From a bacterium (GTDB taxonomy: Bacteria; UBP18; UBA7526): a DNA stretch of 34,665 nucleotides. The stretch is from positions 1 through 34,665 of the forward strand of contig JAUWXM010000003.1 of the NCBI GenBank assembly GCA_030616365.1, given 5' to 3'. A program made the position numbers and the translations under genes. The notes under the pieces were generated by a model. It saw only the letters and a program-made list of their open reading frames with translations, had not been told where the DNA came from and ran no database searches. Positions 9,713 to 18,579 of the stretch are shown here, piece after piece. The number at the start of each line of letters is the position of its first letter. Position 1 is the stretch's first letter.

Positions 9713-10302
9713 TCTGGGATCTGACAGCTAAGAAGGACCCTTTCTCTCTGATAGAAAGAGAACTTTTTCTCTTGGCAAAAATGCATCTTCTGGAGGAGGT
9801 TAATCGTTTTTTGATCATTCCTTTCCACACTCACCTTTACTCCATTGATTCCCCTTCTCTTTAGTTCTTCCAGGGACCTTAGAATCAATTTACTCCCTAT
9901 GCCCCTTCTTCTACTCTCTGGGTTAACAGCAATAAAGAGAAGTTCCGCTTTGGTTTGAGGCAAACTAACCTTCCTGGAATATTGGAAAGTCTGGAAGAGT
10001 GAAGAAAGAAGCCGAGGATGGCGAAAGAGGGCCCTCAGAGAAATCCCTAAGAAAAAAAGAAAATGCCCGAGGAATAGAGATCTTAAAAGGCGCTGGGAGT
10101 CCGTTGCCCCGGCTATGAATCCCTGCATCTCCTTTCCTTCCCAATAGGTATAGACAAAACCATAGCGGGACTTAAGGAGGGAGTGGTAAAGGGTCTTCAA
10201 AAAGGGAATTCCTAACTGGGCAAAGGTGGAGTGGGGGATATATAAAGAGTGAAACCGGGCAACCTGGGAGATATCATCTTGCTTTAATAGTTGTAGGTTC
10301 AA
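9709..10302 (-). CDS. GNAT-family N-acetyltransferase
   Basis: LLFIAVNPESRRRGIGSKLILRSLEELKRRG...VSVERNDQKTINLLQKMHF matches the GNAT acetyl-CoA binding motif; ATGA overlap with 8663..9712. Confidence 0.85.
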   Translation of the reverse strand: MNLQLLKQDDISQVARFHSLYIPHSTFAQLGIPFLKTLYHSLLKSRYGFVYTYWEGKEMQGFIAGATDSQRLLRSLFLGHFLFFLGISLRALFRHPRLLSSLFQTFQYSRKVSLPQTKAELLFIAVNPESRRRGIGSKLILRSLEELKRRGINGVKVSVERNDQKTINLLQKMHFCQEKKFSFYQRERVLLSCQIPE

Positions 10303-10312
10303 TTAACTAACC

Positions 10313-11347
10313 TTATCCTTCTTTTTTCCTAAAACTGGTAAATAAAAGTTTTACCAAACCCCAAATAAATCCTAATCCAATGGCTATATGCATTACCTGC
10401 AATGCAAAAAGGGCATAAAACACCATTGGCCAGCCATACATTTTTCGGGCAAAACCTAAAAAACCCCATTCCATAACGAACTGAATTAACCAGGCCAGAC
10501 CTGCCAGGGCCACCATCCAGGGCATAAAGAGTCCAGCAATTAATGCCATTAAGGCCATAAATGTTAAGATACAAGAAAAAGCAGCATCGGCGGTTCCCAC
10601 CGCTCCGCGGGACTCAAATTTCTTTCTCCGCAGCAAAAGAGGAACCCAGCGTGCTGTCCGTTCCAGGAGGATGAGACACCGGCAGCCTAGGGTTTTATAA
10701 TAGTGGTGGTACGCCGCGGAACGTAGGAGGAGATGTCTATACCCCTTCCGCTCCATTTCGTAGGCCATATGGAACTCCTCCATACCAACCCCACCATATC
10801 GTTCTGAGAAACCACCCAATGCCTCAAATATTGATCTTCGTATCGCCCCGCACTCGGACTGAATGCAAAAAATGGGTCTTTCCATCTCCTCTTCGCCCCA
10901 ACGATAACCCCAAGCCGCGCGAAGTTCAACAAAACGAGCGCTCCACTTCGGGTTTAAATCGCCCGGAAGGGCATAGGCACCGACCGCGTGAATATCAGGA
11001 CGGGTCTGCAGGGTATTTACCATTGCCTCCAGCGCACCTGGTTGGGGCACAATATCAGCATCCACAAATATTAAAATGTCCGCATGTGCAGCTCTTGCGC
11101 CGATATTACGAGCGGCTGATACACCCAGATTCCGCTCTAACTTTATAACCCGAGCTCCTAATCTCTTGGCAATCCGAGCAGAGCCGTCGGTGCTGGCGTC
11201 ATCCACCACAATCAATTCCCAACCTGGTAGTTTGATACGGGGCCTGATAGCCTGTAGGCAAGTTTCCAAGGTGGCAGCGGCATTATAAACAGGAACAATC
11301 ACCGCTACTTTTGAGTCTAAACCGTTGTTTGCTGTTCCTTCTTTCAT
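10313..11347 (-). CDS. Family 2 glycosyltransferase (GT-A) with C-terminal membrane segments
   Basis: VAVIVPVYNAAATLETCLQAI, IVVDDASTDGSARIA, ILIFVDADIVPQPGAL. The tracked ORF extends to 11371, but the ATG at 11347 overlaps the upstream stop as ATGA and is the likelier start. Confidence 0.88.
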   Translation of the reverse strand: MKEGTANNGLDSKVAVIVPVYNAAATLETCLQAIRPRIKLPGWELIVVDDASTDGSARIAKRLGARVIKLERNLGVSAARNIGARAAHADILIFVDADIVPQPGALEAMVNTLQTRPDIHAVGAYALPGDLNPKWSARFVELRAAWGYRWGEEEMERPIFCIQSECGAIRRSIFEALGGFSERYGGVGMEEFHMAYEMERKGYRHLLLRSAAYHHYYKTLGCRCLILLERTARWVPLLLRRKKFESRGAVGTADAAFSCILTFMALMALIAGLFMPWMVALAGLAWLIQFVMEWGFLGFARKMYGWPMVFYALFALQVMHIAIGLGFIWGLVKLLFTSFRKKEG

Positions 11348-12780
11348 TTTCTGGCTTTCCAGTATTGCCACTGGGTATAGACTCTATACACTAGCCCTTC
11401 AAGATAAAAGCTAAACCAGCGGTGACGCCACCTGAACTGGGCTAATTTATGGGATAAAAAATAAGCCCAACGGAACCGTCTTAAACCGCTCAGTATATGT
11501 TCATAGCGAAAAGCTAAAAAGGAAATGAGGTAAACATTTTTGAAGAGTGGCCACTTGCTCAGCCAGGGGGTGTGAATCCGGTCCATAGTAAAATAGCTCC
11601 AGTCAACCAATCGAGAAGGAGGTTCAAAACCCATCTCTTTGGCCTCCTCAAAGAGTTCGGTGCCTGGCAGAGGTGCGTATGGCTGAATAACAATTTCGGC
11701 GGAGGGGTGGTGACGGTGGAGCTCATCGGCAAAATCCAAAACAGCCAAAGCATCCTGATAAATCTCTTTAGGGAAGCCAATCATAAGCGAATAGGTTACA
11801 ATAATGGGGGAATCCCTCATAATCTCAACTCCCTGATCAATAACTGCCTTAGTAATTCCCTTGCGAATATATTTCAGAATATGGTCCAGCGGAGACTCGA
11901 GACCAAAAAAGAGCCACTGGCAGCCGATTTTTTCGAAATTGCGAATTAGCTTTTTATCAATACAGTCTATTCTGGGACTGGCGGACCACTTTAAAGCAAG
12001 CCCCTCCATTACCGGGACCAGTTCCCGAAGAAAAGACTTTTGTCCTCCCATGCTGTCATCATAGAAAAAGATATTATCGACACCGAGAGAAATCAAACGT
12101 TCCAGCTCCTTTCTAATTAAACTTGGCGATTTATGGCGGCATATTCTGTTATGATAAAAGTCGTTATAACAAAAACGACAGTTGAAAGGGCAGCCCCGGG
12201 ACATCTGGTAGCCAACGGTTGGAAAGTTGGTATTCGGCCGGAGGTAGCGGGACAGAAGCTCTCCTGCTTTTCCCTGATAGGGAAAGGGTAATTCTTCAAT
12301 GTCTAGAAAGGGGCGGTCCCGGTTGATATGAATGCCTCCCTCTTTGTCCTTCCAGGCTAACCCGGCAATAGTGTTCAGGGCCGGTCGCCCTCTGCGGAGA
12401 TGCTGGTAAAGCTCATAAAGTGTTTCCTCCCCTTCTTTAATTACCAGGTAATCGATCGGGGGTTCAGCCAGTGTTTGTTCCGGACACATACTGGGATGAA
12501 CACCACCCCAGACTACAGGCGTATTCGGGCAACCTTGCTTAACGTAACTGGTCAGTGATAGTCCCCGAAGTATCTGGAGGGAAGTGAGGGCGCTAACCCC
12601 GATCAGTTTAGGTTTCTTCTCGAGCGCTTCGTCCAATTCTCGGCGGTTTTGCACCCGCTCATCGTAATATTCGACATCTATTCCCCGCCCCTCCAGGTAG
12701 GTCCCCACTGTGAAGATAGACAACGGGGTCATCACATGATAGGGAAACGAACTGGTATTGGGAAATATTAAAAGAATCAT
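11344..12780 (-). CDS. B12-binding-type radical SAM protein
   Basis: MILLIFPNTSSFPYHVMTPLSI, VWGGVHPSMCPEQT, SRGCPFNCRFCYNDFYHN. Confidence 0.9.
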   Translation of the reverse strand: MILLIFPNTSSFPYHVMTPLSIFTVGTYLEGRGIDVEYYDERVQNRRELDEALEKKPKLIGVSALTSLQILRGLSLTSYVKQGCPNTPVVWGGVHPSMCPEQTLAEPPIDYLVIKEGEETLYELYQHLRRGRPALNTIAGLAWKDKEGGIHINRDRPFLDIEELPFPYQGKAGELLSRYLRPNTNFPTVGYQMSRGCPFNCRFCYNDFYHNRICRHKSPSLIRKELERLISLGVDNIFFYDDSMGGQKSFLRELVPVMEGLALKWSASPRIDCIDKKLIRNFEKIGCQWLFFGLESPLDHILKYIRKGITKAVIDQGVEIMRDSPIIVTYSLMIGFPKEIYQDALAVLDFADELHRHHPSAEIVIQPYAPLPGTELFEEAKEMGFEPPSRLVDWSYFTMDRIHTPWLSKWPLFKNVYLISFLAFRYEHILSGLRRFRWAYFLSHKLAQFRWRHRWFSFYLEGLVYRVYTQWQYWKARK

Positions 12781-12900
12781 TTTAATACCCCGCTAACTTA
12801 ATCATTACTCTTGGGAGAAAGAATCAGAAAGCAGGATGGAATAAATCGCGACCAGCACTCGAACGTTTCAAAAGCCATGACTGGATCAGTCGCCATGGGC

Positions 12901-14349
12901 TCAGGGCTTTGCCCCAACCGGCTTTGAAGTCCGCTTCTTCTTTAGATTAAAGAAGAGGAGATAAAGCAAAAGTTTTAAGGCCCGAAAGTATTTTTTCAGG
13001 TCAGAGAATCTCCGGATATGGCGAAGATGACGCCACCAGATGATAGGTCGAAGATAAAACCGGCGGTAGAATCTTCGCTGGGCTCTTATTAAATCGCCAT
13101 AGGTTAACCCCCGGGGCAGGAAGACCGGCTGGAAAAAAGAGTAATCATCCGGATTCTCAGAGACTAAATCCCCGTATTTTTTATAAAGAGTGTACTGTTC
13201 CGTTCCTTTAAGGGGAGTGTTAATCTGTACGGTAACATCTTTTGAAGGAAGGCTCAGCGCAAACTGGATAGTTTCTTCCATAGTCTCCCTGGTATCCGGG
13301 CAATGGCCTAACATGAAGAAGGTCTTGGACTGCAGGCCTACTTCATCCGCCCATCCCACCACCCTTTTTATTTGTTCTTTGCTCATCTCCTTCTTAATAA
13401 ACCTTAGTATCTCTTCATTCCCGCTCTCAATCCCTATCCTTACTCGCCAGCATCCGGCCTCTTTCATTCTTTTTAGGAGGGATTTGCTCCTCATAGTATC
13501 GCTTCTGATGTTACAGGTCCAGGTAACATCCATTCTCTCTTTCTCCAATTCCTTCAGAAAACCTTCCATCCTCTCCATAGAAATGCCAAAGAGAGAGTCC
13601 ACAAAGGCAATGTCCTTTATTCCATAGGTATCTACCAGATGCTTCATCTCTAAGACTATTCTCCGGGGAGTGTAAGAGGTATAAAGATTGCCATAGACAC
13701 TGTGGTCACAGAATATACAGTGGTAAGGGCACCCCCGGCTGGTAATCATGGCGGTCTTGGGAAGGCGATATTCATCATTGGGCAGAGGTGAGTATTTATA
13801 AATTGGTAAGAGGTGCCGAGCAGGAAAAGGGAGAGAATCCAGGTCTCTTATCCTCTCTCTCTTAGGAGTAACTCGGAGTTTAGTATTCTTTCGATAGGCT
13901 ATGCCTTTGACACTCTCTATATTCCGTCTCCCAGAGATGGCATCCAAAAGTTCCACTATAGTCATCTCCCCCTCACCCAATACTGCTAAGTCAAAACAGG
14001 AGTGCTTGATGAGCTCCTCCGAATTAGTGGTGATGTGGCTTCCCCCGATTATTATGGGCACCTCTGGCTTCTTTTTCTTTATACGGTTTGCTGTCTCCCG
14101 AGCATTAGTGAAAAAGATGGTGGTGGAGGTAATGCCGATTACATCCGGAGCAAAGTGATCTATCCTCTCCATGACCCCCGAAAGAGACAGTCTTTCTACT
14201 AAGGTATCTATTAGGTCTACTTCTATACCTTTCTTCTCCAGAACGGCGGCGATATAAGCTAGACCTAAAGGAGGAGAGTTAAAGAAGAGATATTCTATAA
14301 CAGGATTCCTCTTCTCTCCCCGGGGTGGGTTAATCAGGGTGACTTTCAT
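12901..14349 (-). CDS. B12-binding-type radical SAM protein
   Basis: MKVTLINPPRGE, PPLGLAYIAAVLE, IIIGGSHITT, SRGCPYHCIFCDHSVYGN. Confidence 0.9.
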   Translation of the reverse strand: MKVTLINPPRGEKRNPVIEYLFFNSPPLGLAYIAAVLEKKGIEVDLIDTLVERLSLSGVMERIDHFAPDVIGITSTTIFFTNARETANRIKKKKPEVPIIIGGSHITTNSEELIKHSCFDLAVLGEGEMTIVELLDAISGRRNIESVKGIAYRKNTKLRVTPKRERIRDLDSLPFPARHLLPIYKYSPLPNDEYRLPKTAMITSRGCPYHCIFCDHSVYGNLYTSYTPRRIVLEMKHLVDTYGIKDIAFVDSLFGISMERMEGFLKELEKERMDVTWTCNIRSDTMRSKSLLKRMKEAGCWRVRIGIESGNEEILRFIKKEMSKEQIKRVVGWADEVGLQSKTFFMLGHCPDTRETMEETIQFALSLPSKDVTVQINTPLKGTEQYTLYKKYGDLVSENPDDYSFFQPVFLPRGLTYGDLIRAQRRFYRRFYLRPIIWWRHLRHIRRFSDLKKYFRALKLLLYLLFFNLKKKRTSKPVGAKP

Positions 14350-14375
14350 TTGAAATTCCTAATAATAAATATAGT

Positions 14376-15176
14376 TTATTGGGCCGGATAAAAGTCACTC
14401 TCATACTCCACCTCTTGGACTAGGCGGTCGATACCCAGTTCAGAGAGATGGGAAGGGATCCGTTTATTCTTAAAGAACTGGGTGTTACCCTTAAGGAATA
14501 AAGGCACGGGCATATTCCTATGAGTGAGTTTAAAGGTATAGACTCTGCATTCCTTTCGGCAGGAGAAAATACTTCTCAGGGGTTGGGTTCGCTGGTCACA
14601 GGCATTGGTGAGGCACATCCTGGTAGTGGTAACATAGGCATAAGGATAGTATAAGGAAGCGGGAATCTTAGGTTCCCTCTTTATTCCTTGAAGAAGGTTA
14701 TCCAGCTCTACCCGTCGGATGCCCATTTGGGAGAGAAAATTCTGGACCAAGGGGAGATCCAGATAGAACCTCTGAAAATGGTCCCACATCTCCCGGGGTA
14801 TCCTATCTTTGATATTGAGGAGACGGGGCCCTCTCTTCTGCTTGGATAAGAGTCGACCCAAAACTAAAGGGAATTCTGGATAATTCTCTCGGAGAAAGCT
14901 GAGCACCCCCCAATCATTAACTACTACTTCAGGTTTTTTCCAATCCTTTAGAACTTTCCAGAGCGGTGTTAAGTTCTTTAGCCCTTCATCAGTAACAAAA
15001 GGGGTGACCAGGGTAAAGGATAGCCTTTTCTGGCGGGCGAAGTTCAAGGCCTCTCTCAGTTCTGAAGAAGAAGGCAAGAGATATTGACAGAATTCCGGAC
15101 CAAAGTAGAGCCGCTGATGCTGGGAAGTAATCAGGGATAGATTATCAAGATTAGAAATTAAGGCTGCTTTTTCCAT
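14376..15176 (-). CDS. U32-family protein, UbiV-like partner of the adjacent gene
   Basis: MEKAALISNLDNLSLI...EFCQYLLPSSSELREALNFARQKRLSFTLVTPF...RRVELDNLLQGI...TTRMCLTNACDQ...SCRKEC. Start taken at the ATG at 15176 rather than the tracked ORF start 15266. Confidence 0.65.
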   Translation of the reverse strand: MEKAALISNLDNLSLITSQHQRLYFGPEFCQYLLPSSSELREALNFARQKRLSFTLVTPFVTDEGLKNLTPLWKVLKDWKKPEVVVNDWGVLSFLRENYPEFPLVLGRLLSKQKRGPRLLNIKDRIPREMWDHFQRFYLDLPLVQNFLSQMGIRRVELDNLLQGIKREPKIPASLYYPYAYVTTTRMCLTNACDQRTQPLRSIFSCRKECRVYTFKLTHRNMPVPLFLKGNTQFFKNKRIPSHLSELGIDRLVQEVEYESDFYPAQ

Positions 15177-16242
15177 AGTAATAACAGAGTTCTCCACAGG
15201 GAAAATGATAGCTCTGTCGGTATTTCTCCTTAACAAAATTAACAAAATCTTCTTGGGAAGGCTCATGGGAAAGAAAGTCTAAGGATGCTTTTAAAAACTT
15301 TACATCTTTCAATTTCTTAGAAGTAGGATTGCTCCTTCCTATAATCTTGATGCTATGCATACCTGCCTTCTGGAATTCATATAGCTGGCAAACCCCACAG
15401 GGATCGAGTCCGGAAAGGAGATTAAAGGTATTAGAGATACTCTTCTCCGCAGCACGTAGTTTCTCCTCATCGATTTTAGCAGATGAGGAGAAGGCCTTTA
15501 CCTCATAATTCAGAAAACAGGCACCCACTGAGCCGAAAAGAGAGGAACGGGAGATGGAAGAGGATATTCGGGAAGGCAGTCTTCTTAAAACATTCAAGAG
15601 ATAGTAGTCTAAGCCCAGGCTCTTGGGGATATTCCAGATGGGGCCCCATCTGACCTCATTAACTCCATGTTGAAAGGTGCAGAAGCCATCGATATTCTTG
15701 CAGCCCCGATTGAGAATAAAAGATTCCATCTCTATTCCTTTTGCCTTTTGAACTATCTCTACTATTTCTGGAACAGAGAAATGACGAGGGAGAATGATGC
15801 GGCTAGCCCCTAATTTCCGGTAAAATCTTATTGTCCAGGAGTTAAAGATAGTTCCTCCGGTGCTGATGTGGAGAGGGATTTTTATTCCTCTCTCTTTGAT
15901 ATAGAGGAGAAGCCCTAAATCAGCAACGATCAAGGCATCCACTCCAGTCTTTAACCCTTCCTCTAATTGTTTTTCCAGGGCCGGGTATTGAAGCTTGGTA
16001 TAGAAGGCGTTCAGGGCAAGAATGACCGGGACATTATGAGAGTGGGCCAGGGCAACTACTTCTTTAAGTTCCTGGTGATCATTGAGATTGGAGGCCTTCC
16101 ACTCCCTCCGATTGGGAGAGGCCACATTGGTATACTTCTTCTTCCAGGAAGCAGAAAGGACACCACAATAGAGTTCCTGGGCTCCAGCAACAATGAGGGA
16201 TTCCACCTCACGGGGTTTATTTACTGGTGCTAAAATCTTCAT
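15151..16242 (-). CDS. U32 peptidase-family protein (UbiU-like)
   Basis: MKILAPVNKPREVESLIVAGAQELYCGV; ALNAFYTKLQYPALEKQLEEGLKTGVDALIVADLGLL; RIILPRHFSVPEIVEI; C-terminal CGVC cluster. Confidence 0.85.
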   Translation of the reverse strand: MKILAPVNKPREVESLIVAGAQELYCGVLSASWKKKYTNVASPNRREWKASNLNDHQELKEVVALAHSHNVPVILALNAFYTKLQYPALEKQLEEGLKTGVDALIVADLGLLLYIKERGIKIPLHISTGGTIFNSWTIRFYRKLGASRIILPRHFSVPEIVEIVQKAKGIEMESFILNRGCKNIDGFCTFQHGVNEVRWGPIWNIPKSLGLDYYLLNVLRRLPSRISSSISRSSLFGSVGACFLNYEVKAFSSSAKIDEEKLRAAEKSISNTFNLLSGLDPCGVCQLYEFQKAGMHSIKIIGRSNPTSKKLKDVKFLKASLDFLSHEPSQEDFVNFVKEKYRQSYHFPCGELCYYYGKSSLNF

Positions 16243-17566
16243 TTAATCTCTTCTTATCTCTAAGGCAGTTGGCCCAGGCCCCCAGTTCCTGTTCCCCCAG
16301 ATCTAGAGAGAGCTCTCCCTTTCCACAGTTAAGGGCTATCCGGGAATCGTACATATAGGGATCGCAGGCAGAGATGAAACCTAAGAGTAGATACTTGGAA
16401 GGTATGCAAGAAATATCGAATCCCGAGGTCAATAAAGACCTATGCATCAGGAAATCCTTGGCTAAGATGAGGGTGGAAGGCCTAAGAAGTTTAGGAAAGA
16501 GATTGGCAAATAAAATAGCCTTGGCTAATCTGCGACTTGCTTTAACATTCTCTTTATAGCTATCTAGTGCTTTTTCCATTTTGGCTAAGTTAAGGATACG
16601 GTGAATGTTTTGATAACCCCCTTCCCTTCTCACCAGAAGGTAGTGATGGATATAGAAACACTTCTTCAGGGAGGTTAAAGAGAGGAGGGTAAAGTAAAGC
16701 TTCTGGAATCGGAATATCTCTTCTCTGGTAATGGGTTCTTTACTCTCCCTGGTCTGCTCGGTTAAAAAATCTATAATCTCATCAGGCAAGAGGCAGACTT
16801 TATAATCGAAATCCCGGGCCTTTCCTAGCCAGCGGCAGCCCAAAAAGAATATCTCCCGCACAAAAGGATTAGCCACCCCATAGTCCAGAATTTTAATAAT
16901 CTCTTTCTCATTATATCCCCGAAGAATGGTGGCCACTAAGTCCGTGCCGATATTCAGCCTCTTTAGGTTTTTCAGGGCCTTTAGCTTAATGGAAAGAAGT
17001 TTCTCTCCTCGAACCTTCAAATAAAACCGATCATCGAAGCCATCGAACTGAAAGTGAACCTCCCTTAAACCTGCATCCCATAATTTCTTCAGATAGGAGA
17101 AATCAGCGATTTTGATTCCATTGGTATGCAAAGCAGCCAGGTTGCCAGAATTGCGAATCATGCTTATGATCCGGGGAAGGTCTTTTCTCATGGTAGGCTC
17201 TGTCCCCATGAGATCGAATTTATATCCCCTCTTCCCCTGAATGAAGGCTTTTAGCCTCTCTAAGGGATAATCAATAGTGGGGTTCTCATTGGCCGAGGCC
17301 AAGCAGATGGAGCAATTGAGGTTACATCTCTCGGTCAGTCTGAGAATGTAGTCGCGCTGGGGTAGTCTTTCTTTGATTAAGGAGAAGTAGAAGTCATTCA
17401 GTTCCCGGTAGTACCAGGGGTGTTGAGAGAGAAAGACCCGGAATCTACCGTGCTGGGGACACTCCTTGACCATATAAATCTTCCCCTCTTCTTCAATGAT
17501 ATTAGCCGGGACCCTCTGGATGCATTGGGGACAGAAGCTTTCCGTCTTCCTGATTAGCCTATTCAT
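16217..17566 (-). CDS. Radical SAM protein with N-terminal Cys/His motif resembling the MJ0619 / Tes (tetraether lipid synthase) superfamily
   Basis: SFCPQCIQRVPANIIEEEGKIYMVKECPQHGRF N-terminal motif, then LTERCNLNCSICLASANENP, LMGTEPTMRKDLPRII, ALHTNGIKI. Confidence 0.78.
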   Translation of the reverse strand: MNRLIRKTESFCPQCIQRVPANIIEEEGKIYMVKECPQHGRFRVFLSQHPWYYRELNDFYFSLIKERLPQRDYILRLTERCNLNCSICLASANENPTIDYPLERLKAFIQGKRGYKFDLMGTEPTMRKDLPRIISMIRNSGNLAALHTNGIKIADFSYLKKLWDAGLREVHFQFDGFDDRFYLKVRGEKLLSIKLKALKNLKRLNIGTDLVATILRGYNEKEIIKILDYGVANPFVREIFFLGCRWLGKARDFDYKVCLLPDEIIDFLTEQTRESKEPITREEIFRFQKLYFTLLSLTSLKKCFYIHHYLLVRREGGYQNIHRILNLAKMEKALDSYKENVKASRRLAKAILFANLFPKLLRPSTLILAKDFLMHRSLLTSGFDISCIPSKYLLLGFISACDPYMYDSRIALNCGKGELSLDLGEQELGAWANCLRDKKRLNEDFSTSK

Positions 17567-18579
17567 CTGCTTGTCCTATGGAAAGCCCTTAGCCATTGAT
17601 AGACCACCTTGGGATTAAGAGCGAAGAGATAGTTGTACTCTGTGAAACAACTGGCGGCGCAGGCCTCACAGGGGATATTCTCTAAGGCCAGGAAGGCGTT
17701 TCTAAAACCAACCTCTAAGAAGTTTAAGGCGGGAGATTCCTCTATTAAAAGGGAGCAGCGATAAACCCTACCATCGGTATCAACATTGCAGTAGAGTTTG
17801 CCCGCCAAGCAGGGTAGGCCGTAATTCCTATCCCGGGAAACCGGTCTCTGATAATCCGGCCAACGAAGGAGGTATTTCAGGTAGTTGGTGGAGGAAGCGA
17901 CTCGCGCTCCTTCTCTTTTTAGGTGGAGTATCTTTCGGATGGCCTTCTGTAAATCCCCAGGGGAAGGGGATAATTCTTTAAGATTGCGGCCCAATTTTTC
18001 ATTATGATGGAGGATTTGGAAGGTGCTCATCAGACCATATCTCTCGGCTGTCTTTAAAATGAAATTAATGGCTCCCAGATTATACTTGGTGAGGACGGTG
18101 ATGGTCCAAGTATTGAGGTGCTGAGAGGCCACTTCTATCCCCTCCATGGCTTTAGAAAAACTCCCCTTCCCCCGATTGGCCTCATGGGCTATGCGGTCCC
18201 CGTCTAAGCCAATCACGATATGACCTAAGTTCTTCAGGCTCTCCATCTTCTCCGGAATCAGGAAGCCATTGGAATCCAGGGTGACATATAATCCTTTACC
18301 CGAAGCATAATCGATAATCTGCCTAATATCATCCCTTAATAAGGGTTCCCCGCCCCAGAGCCCTAATCTCTGGGTCCCGGCCTGGACCATCTGGTCAATG
18401 AGGCTGAATATTTGGTCCATGGATAGCTCCTTCTGTCTTCGCTGAGGAAACCGGCAGTATGAACAGTGGGCTGGACAGCGATTGGTCACAGAGAGCATAA
18501 CATTGAGGGGCTTTCTTTTTTTAAAAAGCCGGTAGGCTAAGGCCCCCCAACCCATCTGGAATTTATTCTTCCATCTCAT
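17563..18579 (-). CDS. Radical SAM protein with SPASM-like C-terminus
   Basis: SVTNRCPAHCSYCRFPQRR, GLWGGEPLLRDD, C-terminal CLAGKLYCNVDTDGRVYRCSLL...CEACAASC. Confidence 0.9.
   Translation of the reverse strand: MRWKNKFQMGWGALAYRLFKKRKPLNVMLSVTNRCPAHCSYCRFPQRRQKELSMDQIFSLIDQMVQAGTQRLGLWGGEPLLRDDIRQIIDYASGKGLYVTLDSNGFLIPEKMESLKNLGHIVIGLDGDRIAHEANRGKGSFSKAMEGIEVASQHLNTWTITVLTKYNLGAINFILKTAERYGLMSTFQILHHNEKLGRNLKELSPSPGDLQKAIRKILHLKREGARVASSTNYLKYLLRWPDYQRPVSRDRNYGLPCLAGKLYCNVDTDGRVYRCSLLIEESPALNFLEVGFRNAFLALENIPCEACAASCFTEYNYLFALNPKVVYQWLRAFHRTSR

Noticed and set aside
12453-12458. Extra CGATCG core
   Set aside because: Flanks (GGTAAT...GGGGTT) do not match the iteron; inside a coding region. 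The same applies to 31509-31514.
13190-13627. 145-aa + strand ORF
   Set aside because: Antisense shadow of the radical SAM gene 12901..14349.
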